From Lyophyllum atratum (taxonomy: Eukaryota > Basidiomycota > Agaricomycetes > Agaricales > Lyophyllaceae): a DNA stretch of 64,000 bases. The DNA lies in contig JACGCN010000009.1 in NCBI GenBank assembly GCA_014905825.1, positions 310,001 to 374,000 of the forward strand, written 5' to 3'. Positions within the stretch are counted from its first letter, which is position 1; each line of letters opens with the position of its first letter. The position numbers and the translations under genes are program-made. The notes beneath the pieces are model-generated. The model did no database searches, was not told the DNA's origin, and saw nothing but the letters and a program-made list of their open reading frames with translations. Shown here piece by piece: positions 41,712-51,667 of the stretch.

Positions 41712-43311
41712 TCACACCCTCCCATAACTCCTCGCCAACCCCCTCCCCATCCCATACCCTCCTGCACCCCCATCCCCGGTCATAACACCGCCATACCCCC
41801 ACCCCCACATCGCAGCCTCCAACACCTCCTCCTCCCCCACATACTCGAAGTCGAACCCATCCTCCTCCCCGTCCCCTTCGCCGAACCACTCGGAGCTCTT
41901 CTCGAGTGGGCTTTCGGGTATCACGTCCAGCCGCGAGCCCGAGTTTGAGGAGTGCGAGCGCCGGTGGGGCAGGACGGTGGGCGCTCCCTTCTTGTTCTGC
42001 TTGGGCTGGGGCTTCGGCTTCCGGTTATGCTCCTTATCCTTGGGCGGTGGGGCGGGTGTAGGAGCATCAAGGTAAAACGGCACAGGCTTCCTCAACACGC
42101 TCCCCCTCCTCCCCGTCCTCACCTTCGACCCAGGAGGCGGCGGCGGCGCAGGTCGGCTCGCCACCAGCCCCGGACTGGCCACCACTACCACCGACGACTT
42201 CCGTGCCGCGCGGTGCGGTGAGGACCCGCCTTCCACCATGGAATCGCGGGTGTGGGCGATCCCGGTCTTCTTCCTCCTCCTTGTCGATAGCTCGGACGTG
42301 CTACGCATGTGGAGGGAGTGCGGCACGCGGGGCAGGTCCTTCTCCTCCTCCAACGACTCGGAGACGGGGGACGTAGAGGGCGTGTTCAGACTCTCCTCGC
42401 TCGTGCTCCTAGAGCCTGAGGAAAGGGACAGGGACAACGACGGCTCCGACCCCTCCTCCTCCGAGTCAGAGGAAGGCGAAGGCGAAGGCGGGAAGACGAG
42501 GCGCAGCGGCACGCCCTCCCCCAGTGTGCGGCGGAGTCTGTCCATCTTGGCGCGGCGCATGGAGGGAGCGGCGGGGTGGGGGATGGTGAATGTGGGGGCG
42601 GTGGGGGAGGGGTGCGGGCTCTCTGGGTCTGAGTCTGTGCATAAGGAGGCTGGAGAGGGAGGGGAGGAGGAAGGGGAGGAGGAAGGGGAGCCGTCGAGCG
42701 GGGGCGTGCGGCGGTGCGTGAGTCTAGGCCTGGATCTCGGGGTGTGCGGAGTCACTGGAGACGCAGGGATACTCTCCAGGTCCGGAGGCGCCGCGAGTGC
42801 GAGACGGAGCATGGGTGGCTTGCGCGCGGGCCAGGTGTCGTGCGATGGGAGCGATATGCGCGAGCTGATGCTGGAGGTGGATGTGAAGGACGAGGTGGTT
42901 GAGGATGCGGAATCGGTGCTTGCACGGGATGAGAGGGATGAGGAGCGGGAGTGGGAGTCCGTGGAGGCGCGGGAGGAGGAGCGGAGGGACAGCATGTCGT
43001 CGAATGCAAAGGGGGCTGTACAAGTAGAGAAGCCATGTTAGTTATAGCTCGGAGTTGTACGACACCGGGGAAAGGAAGAAGCTGGGGACAGGGGTGCACA
43101 GAAGACACGAAGGAGAGGAGAAGGAGAACCCACCTAATGGTCCCACGTCTTCCTCGACACCATGACAGTCAACAAAGTGGGGCGTAATCCCAAGAATCCG
43201 CCCGAGTTTCTTACTCGAACGCACGAGCCGCATGCGCTGCGCTGCACTCAGTGCATTCGTCGTGGGGGGTGGGGCGGGGAACAGCACGATCTTCCTCTCT
43301 TCGGTGGACAT
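41712..43311 (-). CDS. Ser/Pro-rich protein, basidiomycete-specific
   Basis: Two exons, 43311-43134 and 43015-41712, encode 493 residues. Exon 1 gives a short Pro/Thr leader and LVRSSKKLGRILGITP; exon 2 starts APFAFDDMLSLRSSSR. KMDRLRRTLGEGVPLRLVFP and the C-terminal IPESPLEKSSEWFGE resemble blocks that recur in uncharacterised Agaricomycete proteins. Between them lie long Ser, Pro and acidic runs that look disordered and heavily phosphorylatable. No enzymatic domain is visible and I assign no function. The junction is supported by a GTGGGT donor, a TACAG acceptor and matching phase. A longer frame upstream of 43311 uses only a TTG start. Confidence 0.72.
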
Positions 43312-43833
43312 GGCGTACGGGAGGGGGTGGGGGGGGGTGCAAAGAAAGTACAAGACAAGTTACAAGAGACACGCAACAAGAACGCCTACCAGTGGGTCCA
43401 AGTCAAAGTGGGTAAGTATACAGTCCTGCTGGCCAGTTTACATACGCCGCAGAACAAAAAGGCCCCATAGGCTTAGGTGGGTCCCGGCCGGGTCAGCTGT
43501 TCGGCTCAACCTCCAGGCTTCTCGTCTTCGGGCTTCCCTCCGCGCCCCTGCCACGAGGCTATTGTTCTCGCCCCTGCGGTGATACATTCCCCGTTGGCGA
43601 ATACGGCGAGGATGACGGGGGGAGACAATAGAGCCAGGGCACACTCGAGCCCGGGTATGCATGTCACATGGTTCCGAGGTTCTGTTTTATTGTCTCTCGG
43701 GCTGCGAGTGAATCAGAACAGCCAAGTACATGGATAGGAAACATTACAGATTAGGATTACAGGACAGTCTAGAGTACATCTATACACTAGGAGCGAAAGG
43801 CCTAGCCCCCACTCTGGGTATCCCACATCTAAT
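43312..43833. other. Intergenic between two minus-strand genes
   Basis: 522 bp: promoter of the Ser-rich gene and 3' flank of the hydrolase. No gene seen. Confidence 0.5.
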
Positions 43834-45350
43834 CTAATCAATCAACCCAAACATCCTCCCAATCACATCCTGCACCCCCTCCATCCTCCCAATATCATGC
43901 CCCCCCCTCCTCGTCTTCAACAGCGCAATCCTCCTCCCCTCCCCATCCCTAAACTCATCCAGCACCCCAAAATGCTCCACCTCCGTCCGTGTGACCAGCG
44001 CCGCCCTCTGCACCGCCCGCGCCGCCTGATGCGTCGTCAGGGTGTGCCAGGGGGAGGAGGAATTAGGGAGAGGGAGGAGGGAGGGGGAGGGGGAGGGGGG
44101 GAGGTAGGGGTCGAGGAGGGCGTTGAATATGACGGAGGAGTGGGTGTGGGAGATGTCCCAGTCGTCTTCGGCGTGCGCGACGAGGACGGAGCATTTGATG
44201 TCCTGTGTATGCATATGCCCAAGTCAGCTCTCCCCCAACGAAAGTGAAAGAAAGAGACGTACAGGCACCAAGGTCAGCGTATCGAAATTATGCGCAATCG
44301 ACCACGTCAACACGCCTATCCATCCATCAGCACCCACCCACCTCCTCAGAATTATAAGCACTCACGCGGAACGAACGGCAACGCCGCCAACGGCTTCAAC
44401 AACGGCACCACCCCAAAAAGATAATACTGCCCCATCAAATACCCAATCGACGAAAACCCACTCAACAACACCATCCCCCCCACCCCCACCCCCTCCCTCC
44501 CCAACCTCGCCCCCAACAACCCCACCACCGCCGTCCCCAGACTATGCCCCACCACCACCACCCTCCCCTCCTCCGCCCCCATCCCCACAAGGTACTCCCA
44601 CGCGGCGAGCGCATCTAAGGCTACCCCAGAGACGGAGGGGTAACCGGAGGAGTCGCCGAATCCGCGGTAGTCGAGCGCGAGGATGTTGGTGTGGAGGCGG
44701 GAGGTGAGGGCGGTGTAGAGGGCGGTGCGGAGGGGGAGGGCGCGGGTGCCGGTGTTGCCGTGCAGGAAGAGGAGGGTGGGGGAGTGGGTGAGGGCAAGAC
44801 GGATGCGGGCGGCGTTTTGGGATTCGAGCTCGTGGGGGGAGGGGGGTGAGGAGGGGGGGAAGGGGAGGGTGCGGTAGAAGGCCTCGGAGAAGATGAACCA
44901 TGCGCCGAGGGTGGTGTTGTCTGCGGCTTTGAGGTGTAGGTTCACCGTCTTTCCGGCTGCCTTGAGTATCAGCTTTTCTTTCCTGTACAAGAAGGGGTGC
45001 CACTCACGCGCAAGCCCGTAATTCTCAGGATGATCAAACCCATTATACCCAAACCAATCAATCCTATGCGCATACACCACACTACCCACCCCCCATCAGT
45101 CTCCCCACCAAAAAAAAGGTTGAAAAGAAGAGAAAACGTACTGCGTCTGCACCCACGGCGTCAGGACCATCAGCACGATCGCGCCATACGCCAGCGCGAG
45201 CCCCAAGAGGAGGAGGTGCGCTTTGAGCAGGAGCTTCGTCGCGGGGTGCTTGCTCTTGCCCTTGCTCATCGGTTCCCCAGGCCCTATAACATCTTTGGAG
45301 GTGCCGCCTTCGCGGGTCGGGTGCCCGGTTATCGATGTCCGTGACATCAT
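43834..45350 (-). CDS. Alpha/beta hydrolase, ABHD12-like membrane lipase
   Basis: ABHD12 relatives are membrane serine hydrolases acting on monoacylglycerols and lysophosphatidylserine; the substrate here is not proven. Exons: 45350-45142, 45081-45008, 44956-44366, 44315-44263, 44202-43834; 431 residues. A transmembrane anchor (LLLKAHLLLLGLALAYGAIVLMVL written in part as LLLGLALAYGAIVLMVL) precedes VQTHVVYAHRIDWF and YGLAPGKT, both typical ABHD12 contexts. The fold shows FLHGNTGTRA (oxyanion region), DYRGFGDSSGYPS, the nucleophile elbow GHSLG, an acid in HAEDDWDI and the catalytic His in GGHDIG. Intron 2 uses an acceptor at 44957, giving the family-like YGLAPGK. C/T-rich coding tracts reflect strong codon bias. 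Confidence 0.85.
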
Positions 45351-46447
45351 ACGGTCGGGGTGGCACTAAGTGGAAGTTGAAAGACAACGAGGGAGAGCAA
45401 GATCAGAACTAATGGGAGGGAGCGTAACTCGGTGCCGTCACGAAGAGATGGGCATCAGTGGTCCTGTACAGTTTCCTGTGGCGTGCTTGTTTCAACGAGG
45501 ATGCAGCGCCCAACGCCGTTACCCCGGGCGGACGGGGGGCGTTGGTAAACCGCGACAAACACCGGCATTCTTTTTCGAGAAATTTCTTGCATCGTCATCT
45601 CAACAAGTACTGATGTAGACAGCTCGCGCTGGGGAAGGGATGTCTTATCGATTTGGTGTGGCAGGATCCGTACGGATGTGCATATCACTGATCAGGGCAA
45701 ATCCCTAACGCCCCCGGGGTCGGATCTTCACATCTGACAGGCTACAGCAGATGTTGATATCGGTTCCAACCGTCGTAGTCTGTCTAATCCATTCTATTTT
45801 GAATTACACCGGAACTGATGACCATCAAAGAGGGTCTTATGTAAATATACGAGCGCACTCACCCGATTCCTGTAAATCCTGATGTTTTCGTCGTCGACTA
45901 CACAAAAAAGGACTCGCGATCGAGAAAGGTTTCTGACCGGGAATCGAACCCGAGTACAGACCGTGCCACTGTCAATGCGAAACCTGGTTCAACGTTGGAT
46001 TATTATACCATGCTTGCTGGCCATTGTAAGGCAGGGACGGCGGCTTATACTCACTTATAGTACGATGTGAGGTACTCTCGGGTGCCTACATGCTCTTATT
46101 TTGGAAGGGCTTGCAATCCTCGAAGTGCTGCGTCGACTGAATACGGTTGGCCTTGACTTATAAAATGCTTCGTAACGCAGTACGAAATGTATATTATTAT
46201 TAGCACGACGAGAACCGGCAACACAGATCGTATTGATGAAAACCAAGATGGAAGACTAGTGCAGCGAGAATACCCGCACTTGACAGAGCAACTACCATAG
46301 CCTTCGACAAGCGACGAAGTACTCGAGTACAAGTGTCCACTGATAAGCAGTTCCAAAAATGACGAAATCCACAACCATCCATTTCCTGCATTCCATCGCA
46401 CCGTCAACAGACGCGTAACGAAATAACAGGAAAAAGAGAGAAGGGAT
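45351..46447. other. Intergenic between hydrolase and U2 snRNA
   Basis: About 1.1 kb without a protein gene. It holds the hydrolase promoter and a tRNA-like sequence at 45928-45984. Confidence 0.5.
45928..45984 (-). pseudogene. tRNA-like sequence lacking an anticodon arm
   Basis: On the minus strand GGTTTC pairs with GAAACC as a 6-bp acceptor-like helix over 57 nt. Inside lies a D-arm-like ACAG-TGGCACGGT-CTGT and a T-arm TCGGG-TTCGATT-CCCGG with a perfect B box GGTTCGATTCC. No anticodon arm fits between them, so it is too short for a nuclear tRNA. It may be a tRNA pseudogene or a tRNA-derived remnant. Confidence 0.45.
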
Positions 46448-46637
46448 CCCCCGACGACACAAGCCAATACTGCAGCAGCAAGGTCATCGCGCCTCCATGT
46501 TGCAAGCAGAGCACAGAGGACAAGGGCGGCAAAAATTAGATAACCAAGAATGGAGGCGGTGCCTCCATAATAGTGGTTAAACTATTAAGAACAGATACTA
46601 CACTTGATCTAAGCCAAAAGGCCAGAGTGGTAAGGAT
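46448..46637 (-). ncRNA. U2 spliceosomal snRNA
   Basis: Pairs with intron branch points in the spliceosome. In minus sense the 5' part reads CTGGCCTTTTGGCTTAGATC then AAGTGTAGTATCTGTTCTT, the near-invariant U2 5' domain with the branch-site recognition GTAGTA. It is followed by AGTTTAACC, a perfect stem ATGGAGGC/GCCTCCAT, an Sm site AATTTTTG (about 46538) and a terminal stem-loop CGATGAC/GTCGTCG with a loop resembling stem-loop IV. The 5' end near 46637 is set by the TATA box 27 nt upstream; the 3' end is approximate. Length (about 190 nt) is normal. Confidence 0.93.
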
Positions 46638-46657
46638 TCACGATGAGCGGGGTAGCC

Positions 46658-46664
46658 TTTTATA
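46658..46664 (-). promoter_or_regulatory. TATA box of the U2 snRNA gene
   Basis: TATAAAA on the minus strand, 27 nt before the inferred U2 5' end, consistent with RNA polymerase II snRNA promoters in fungi. Confidence 0.7.
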
Positions 46665-47720
46665 CCTTTTTGCAGATGCGCACGGACCATCGACGGTGTT
46701 TGATGCGATCGAAAAAAAATTGCGATGACAAAAATCATGATTGGTTGATACTATCCCTCTTTTTTTTTATTCCTCGACGATTGAACTTGCTGTGTTAACG
46801 CGCGCCCCGATGCCACAGTGCCAAGGAGTGGGGCGTTCAAAGCCTTGTGACTAGTTTCTGGCTCGTTTCTGGCAGGCCGATTCTCGAGCTTCTGTCGGCC
46901 GGTACGCCTGATTTTTCGTCACAATCTGATTGTCGCTGACAGGTATACATAGGTGTTCTTCGCGGATTTAAGCAGCCTTGCATCATTCTGGCATGCCGTA
47001 GTGGTGCCCCCTAGTACTAGGTGCTGGGATGCGGATGGCCGCCCAGGTGTGACTTCACCAAGATAACCCTCGACGGAATTCGGATTCGGCACCGGGCGAC
47101 GCTACCCTTCTCTGCGGCGACGAATATACGTGGGCGCGCCCTTGGTTCTTCTGCTGTCCGACACAACTCCGCACGCTTCCCAGGATCGTCGCTATTGCGC
47201 GTCGGCCGACTGATTAGGACGCCCCCATCACCATCATCGTGAGACTGCCATTCACGTCATTTCAGATATCGGGATAAGACGGGAGCGCAGAGGCCTGGGG
47301 GTACACTAGCGTACGGCTATGATTTACCTGGTATTTTTGGCCCCACGTACTAGTAGGGTAGGGTTAGAGGTAGGACCACGGGGTCGGAGCGCCGCATTTC
47401 GGCCGGTCACGGGGGGAGGTAGCATTCACCAATGCAGATGTCTTGATTGACAACGTCCCTATTCACTGTGTTCTTTTCTCGGGAATTCACGCCATATCAT
47501 TCATACCCCCAGCGAATCTTCGGAACTTGGCCCGATCCTCTTCAAGTTCAACAGTAACCAGTAACCGACGGCTTGCTCCAGTTGACACCGAGTTGACACG
47601 GGTGTTTCTCACCTCACTTATAATCGACTCGATCCTTGTCTACTGCGCTCACCCTCACCAGCCTCCTCCCACTCTCCCACCATTTGGACTCCACTTAGTC
47701 TACTCTACTCCTTCCTAGCT
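46665..47720. other. Intergenic between U2 snRNA and carrier
   Basis: About 1.06 kb of divergent upstream sequence with no supportable gene. The last 150 bp are pyrimidine-rich, fitting the carrier's promoter and 5' UTR. Confidence 0.5.
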
Positions 47721-49309
47721 ATGTCGTCTCCTGCTAATACCATCGCAAAGTCGGAAGCGAAGAAGCGCCCTTATCCGTGGTGGCTAGGAGGTGTGTGGAA
47801 TCGTCTCCTGCGTGGGGGGTTGGGAATCTGACTAGAGTGTTCAGGCCTGGCGGCGACCATTGCGGCTTCGATCACTCAGTACGCTGCATGTTGCCTCGTG
47901 CGATGAAGATCGGATTAACAACGCTCCCCAGCCCTCTAGATCTCACTAAAGTACGACTACAGGCGTCCGGCGATAAACGCATGATAGAGAGTATAAAGAA
48001 GACATATAGAACTGCCGGTACGTCCCATTCCTCTCACCCAAAACCACACTCTGATCACACCGTCGTCCGAATGTAGGAGTGCGAGGTCTCTTCGATGGAA
48101 TCTCTGGGACGTGGATGCGCCAAATGTCATACTCGATGTGTCGGTTCTACGCGTATGACGAGAGCAAGAAGCTGCTGGGAGCCGGGAAGGATGCGCCTGC
48201 GTGGAAGCTTGCTTTGGCCGGTAGCATGGGTGTGTACTCCACCGCCTCCTATTGTGTACAACCCCTGATCGCCCGTCCTCGACCCTAGCGGGAGGCGTTG
48301 CAGGATTCGTCGGGAATCCAGGAGGTACCGCACCCCTTTGATTTGACACACTACTACTCCACATCTCCTCACCCTCACCCCCCTTTGCAGAGATCGTCAT
48401 GGTCCGGCTACAAGGCGACTTTGCGAAACCACCCGAGAAGCGGTTCAACTACAAGCACTGCTTCGATGCGTTGTTCAGGGTAAGCGCCTCGCCTTTCCCC
48501 GCGTTTTGACATCAGGGGGTGCATGTGATGTGATCGGTGCCTTCTTGTTGGGTCGTGTGCCCTACGTCATGCTCCCATAAATGCGCGCAGGAGGACGTTC
48601 TGTTCTGCGGATACTGATGATTTCTGATTGTAGATGGTTCGCGAGGAGGGAATCACGTCCCTTGGTCGGGGCGTCGGCCCGAATGTGTTCCGAGCCATCC
48701 TCATGAACGCGAGTCAGCTCGCATCGTATGTACCCCAATCGCCCCATTCATTATATGCGCCTTCTCATCGTGTAATTGGTTTAGGTACGACTTCTTCAAG
48801 TCAGAACTCCTGAAGACGAAATACTTCGACGACAACATCTACTGCCATTTCACCGCCAGTTTCGCCGCCGTACGTTTCCTTCTCACTTGCAAACTTGGTA
48901 GCCAACTGACATTCCGTGGTTTCGTGGTACAGGGCACAGTCGCAACGACCGTCTGCTCGCCTGCTGATGTCCTCAAGGTCCGTCCCCTTTTCCATTTTCC
49001 GTCCTCCCCACCAACTAATACTGACACGTTCGGCAGAGTCGCATAATGAACGCCTCCGGCCCCGGGTCAAACGTACGTCTCCCCCCACCCCCCTCGCTTC
49101 ACCCCGCATCCTCACGACACTATCCCATGTAGTCGACGATGGGCGTGATCAAGACCTCGCTGAGAAACGAAGGCGCCATGTTCATGTTCAAGGGCTGGCT
49201 CCCCGCCTGGTCGCGTCTGCAGCCTACGACCATCTTGATTTTCTTGACGCTTGAGCAGCTGAAGAACCTCGTGGACTTTTCGAGGGCGAAGGGGCTTACG
49301 TTGGTCTGA
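47721..49309 (+). CDS. Mitochondrial carrier, dicarboxylate type
   Basis: Inner mitochondrial membrane antiporter; closest to the yeast dicarboxylate carrier Dic1, which exchanges malate or succinate for phosphate. Eleven exons: 47721-47790, 47845-47878, 47932-48017, 48077-48229, 48289-48324, 48391-48479, 48634-48725, 48785-48869, 48933-48977, 49037-49072, 49133-49309; 300 residues, the standard size. The three repeat signatures are HPLDLTKVRLQ, NPGEIVMVRLQ and SPADVLKSRIMN, each starting an odd-numbered helix. RxQGD-like VRLQGD and RFNYKHCFDAL fit the Dic/Ucp branch. The second signature replaces the final basic residue by Met (PGEIVM). Introns are 52-65 nt except intron 6 (154 nt). Confidence 0.92.
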
Positions 49310-50603
49310 ATCGCGCTGTGCTCGGGCGTGGAGTTTGAGGGGGCGGAGGGGTCCCCGGTTTACCCATACGATGTGGTTGTATATTCTGCTTTTATCTACT
49401 TATTGATTGTTGTATCATAGCTTACCCGTTGGAGGGGGCGGGCGTGTACTTTTTTTGGTGTGCGAGTACTAGTATGGGGTGGGGTGGGGAGTGCTTAGGA
49501 ATAGTTTTCGTGTATGTGTGTATGTAGGATATGTTGTGTATATACTTTGGGCGTGTTGTGCTCACTACTAGCAGCGCTCATCCAGGTTGCTATCATCATA
49601 TTTATATCCCGACCGAGCCTCACTAAATTCGATGCACTCTGCGGCGCGCGCTAACCTTCTCTTTGCTCATCACTTCTCCGCGTCAACTCGAGTCAAGCTT
49701 CTATACGAGCCACAGTCTCACAGGTGACGATGGGAAAACGAGTCCTTGACGCGTCCCGGCACTCGGAACCGATACCTCGCGACTGGTCACATGCAAGCGC
49801 GCTCGGCCTCACGCGGGCGCTGGGCAGGAACCGTGACAGACGCGAAGCGCTGGTTGATGGGCCCTCTGTTTTCTTCAGCTTCAGCCTTCGAGTCATCGAG
49901 GAGTCGAACGGTAGGCGCATCGAGGTTACTTATCTCCATCATCCATGCAGGAGTGAGGAGTCGCGACCGGGCACATGCACGCTCGTTCGGCCTCACGCGG
50001 GCACTGGGCAGGAACCGTGACTGGCGCGACTCGGAAGCGCTGATGTGAATAGACTGATGGGCGCTATGTTTTCTTCAACTTCAGGCTTCAGCCTTCGAGT
50101 CATCGAGGAGTTGAACGGTAGATCACGCCGCGCATCGACTCGGAGGTTACTTACCTCCATTTTCCATGATGAATCGGGAATTCTAATTTGTGGACCTTTT
50201 CACACAGTAAATGACTTGATGTTTTTGAGCTCCAGTTGAAAGCTCGGAGCCTCATAGCAGCGCTCGCAGGAGCCGACATAGTCGCACCGTCCAGCACGGA
50301 GCCTTTCTCCAGCGTTCTCCTAGCGCCTTCTTTGATTGTTAGGCGCGCGACTCAGTATTCTTCAACGGCATATCCCCGCCGCCCGCGTGTGCTCTTGATA
50401 TGTCTCACGAACAGACGAGTCAAATCTACGCATACCCAGCTCATAGCGTGGTAATCCACAAGAGTCAGGTCGGCTACCCCCTCCGGGGACCATCCTGGAG
50501 GTATAAAGGTGAGTCCGTCCGCGCTATGATTTTTCCATTGTCCAAAGGAATTTGAACAATTACCTCTCTTCGTCACTTTCGCAAGCCTCTCCCTCACTTA
50601 AGA
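49310..50603. other. Intergenic with tandem duplication; LysM gene promoter
   Basis: No gene. It contains the carrier's 3' flank, a tandem pair of repeats (49778-50169) and the LysM promoter with TATAAA at 50502-50507, 102 nt before the ATG. Confidence 0.5.
49778..50169 (+). repeat. Tandem direct duplication of about 190 bp
   Basis: Copy 1 (about 49778-49947) and copy 2 (about 49962-50169) share CTCACGCGGGC, CTGGGCAGGAACCGTGAC, TGTTTTCTTCA, CAGCCTTCGAGTCATCGAGG and GAGGTTACTTA in the same order. They differ by substitutions and small indels. They are non-coding. Confidence 0.8.
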
Positions 50604-51195
50604 ATGTTTGCTCGCGTCTACCTCACCGCTCTCGTCGCCACTGGTGCTTACATGGGTAAATGCAGCTCACTGTGTCCCGGGTCCGTCGAGATCCTTGCTG
50701 ACTTCGTCGACGTAGCTGCTGCAAGCCCGCTCGTGGCCAGGACCTGCAGTCGCACCTACGAAGTGGTGCCCGGCGACACCTGCGACGCCATTTCCTTCGC
50801 ACAGAACGCTTCGACGTGAGTCTTCCATACGCAGATTATCAGAATTAAACAGAGCTCATCATGCCGCATCACACTGAAGGTACCAGCTTTTGCTCAGCAA
50901 CCCCACCGTCGATGACGCCTGTGACAACCTATTCGTCGGCCAGGTAACGAACAGCAGCTCACTTTGCCAGTGACCCAAGTAACATGAATTGTCCCGCCTA
51001 CAGATTCTTTGTCTCGGCGCTGTAGGACGAGATTGCACCACTGTTCGCCGTGTTGAAGACGGGGATAGCTGTGCCGTCATCCTGGAGGACGCTGCTATAA
51101 CCTTTGATATCCTAAGGGCGAACAATCCTAATGTTGATGCGGAGTGCGCTAACATCTATCCGGGAGAGGTGCTCATGAACATGTTTGGTGCTTGA
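50604..51195 (+). CDS. Secreted two-LysM-domain protein
   Basis: LysM domains bind chitin-type oligosaccharides; small secreted fungal LysM proteins act at the cell wall and in several species mask chitin from host plants. Exons 50604-50815, 50880-50943 and 51004-51195 give 155 residues. A signal peptide (MFARVYLTALVATGAYM) is followed by LysM 1, YEVVPGDTCDAISF...LLLSNP...CDNLFVGQILCLG, and LysM 2, VRRVEDGDSCAVILEDA...ILRANNP...CANIYPGEVLM. Paired Cys residues match fungal LysM disulfide patterns. The second domain lacks the terminal Cys normally following the GEVL strand. No chitinase or other catalytic domain is present. Whether it acts in self wall protection or host interaction cannot be told. 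Confidence 0.88.
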
Positions 51196-51667
51196 TTTTG
51201 TTTGCTCATACTTTCTGTCCAGGTTTTATGCGTCGCGACCGCTCCCGTTTATGTTCGCTGAAATGCCATCGATCGGTTTCGACAGTGAATGTTAGGATAT
51301 GTTCGGATACAATTTTTGGGCGCATTGTGTGTATTAAGGGATTGAGTAGTTTTGAATTTGCATGTACCTTCGAATTGTGAACGAGTTTTTATTTGGAAAA
51401 AATCAAGAGAAAAGTGAGTATGTGTATGATTGTGCAATTCTCGAGCGCATCGCTGTGGTTGCCCTGAGCCCTAGCGGCGAATGAGTCTCTCATGCAGTGG
51501 ATGATCTTGACCTGGAGATGTGGCCCGCAGAATCTCTACGATCGTCACTTGTCTTGACGGGCAAACGCACATGTGGCAGAAGACGCATGGGCTGAGTCAT
51601 GGATTGAAAGTATTTACAACCTAGTCTACATTCTCCAGCGATTGATTATACAACACTGATAAGCAAC
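51196..51667. other. Intergenic between LysM gene and F-box pseudogene
   Basis: 472 bp of convergent 3' flanks; no gene seen. Confidence 0.5.

Noticed and set aside
45082..45387. Alternative frames over the first exon of the ABHD12-like gene
   Set aside because: Shadows of the true exon; the spliced frame gives the transmembrane anchor and VQTH junction typical of the family.
46096..46467. 123-codon minus-strand frame overlapping U2
   Set aside because: Lies across and beyond the snRNA with no protein-like features.
47340..47375. Telomere-like GTAGGGTAGGGTTAG
   Set aside because: Only two to three imperfect units in mid-contig; not a telomere or a clear interstitial array.
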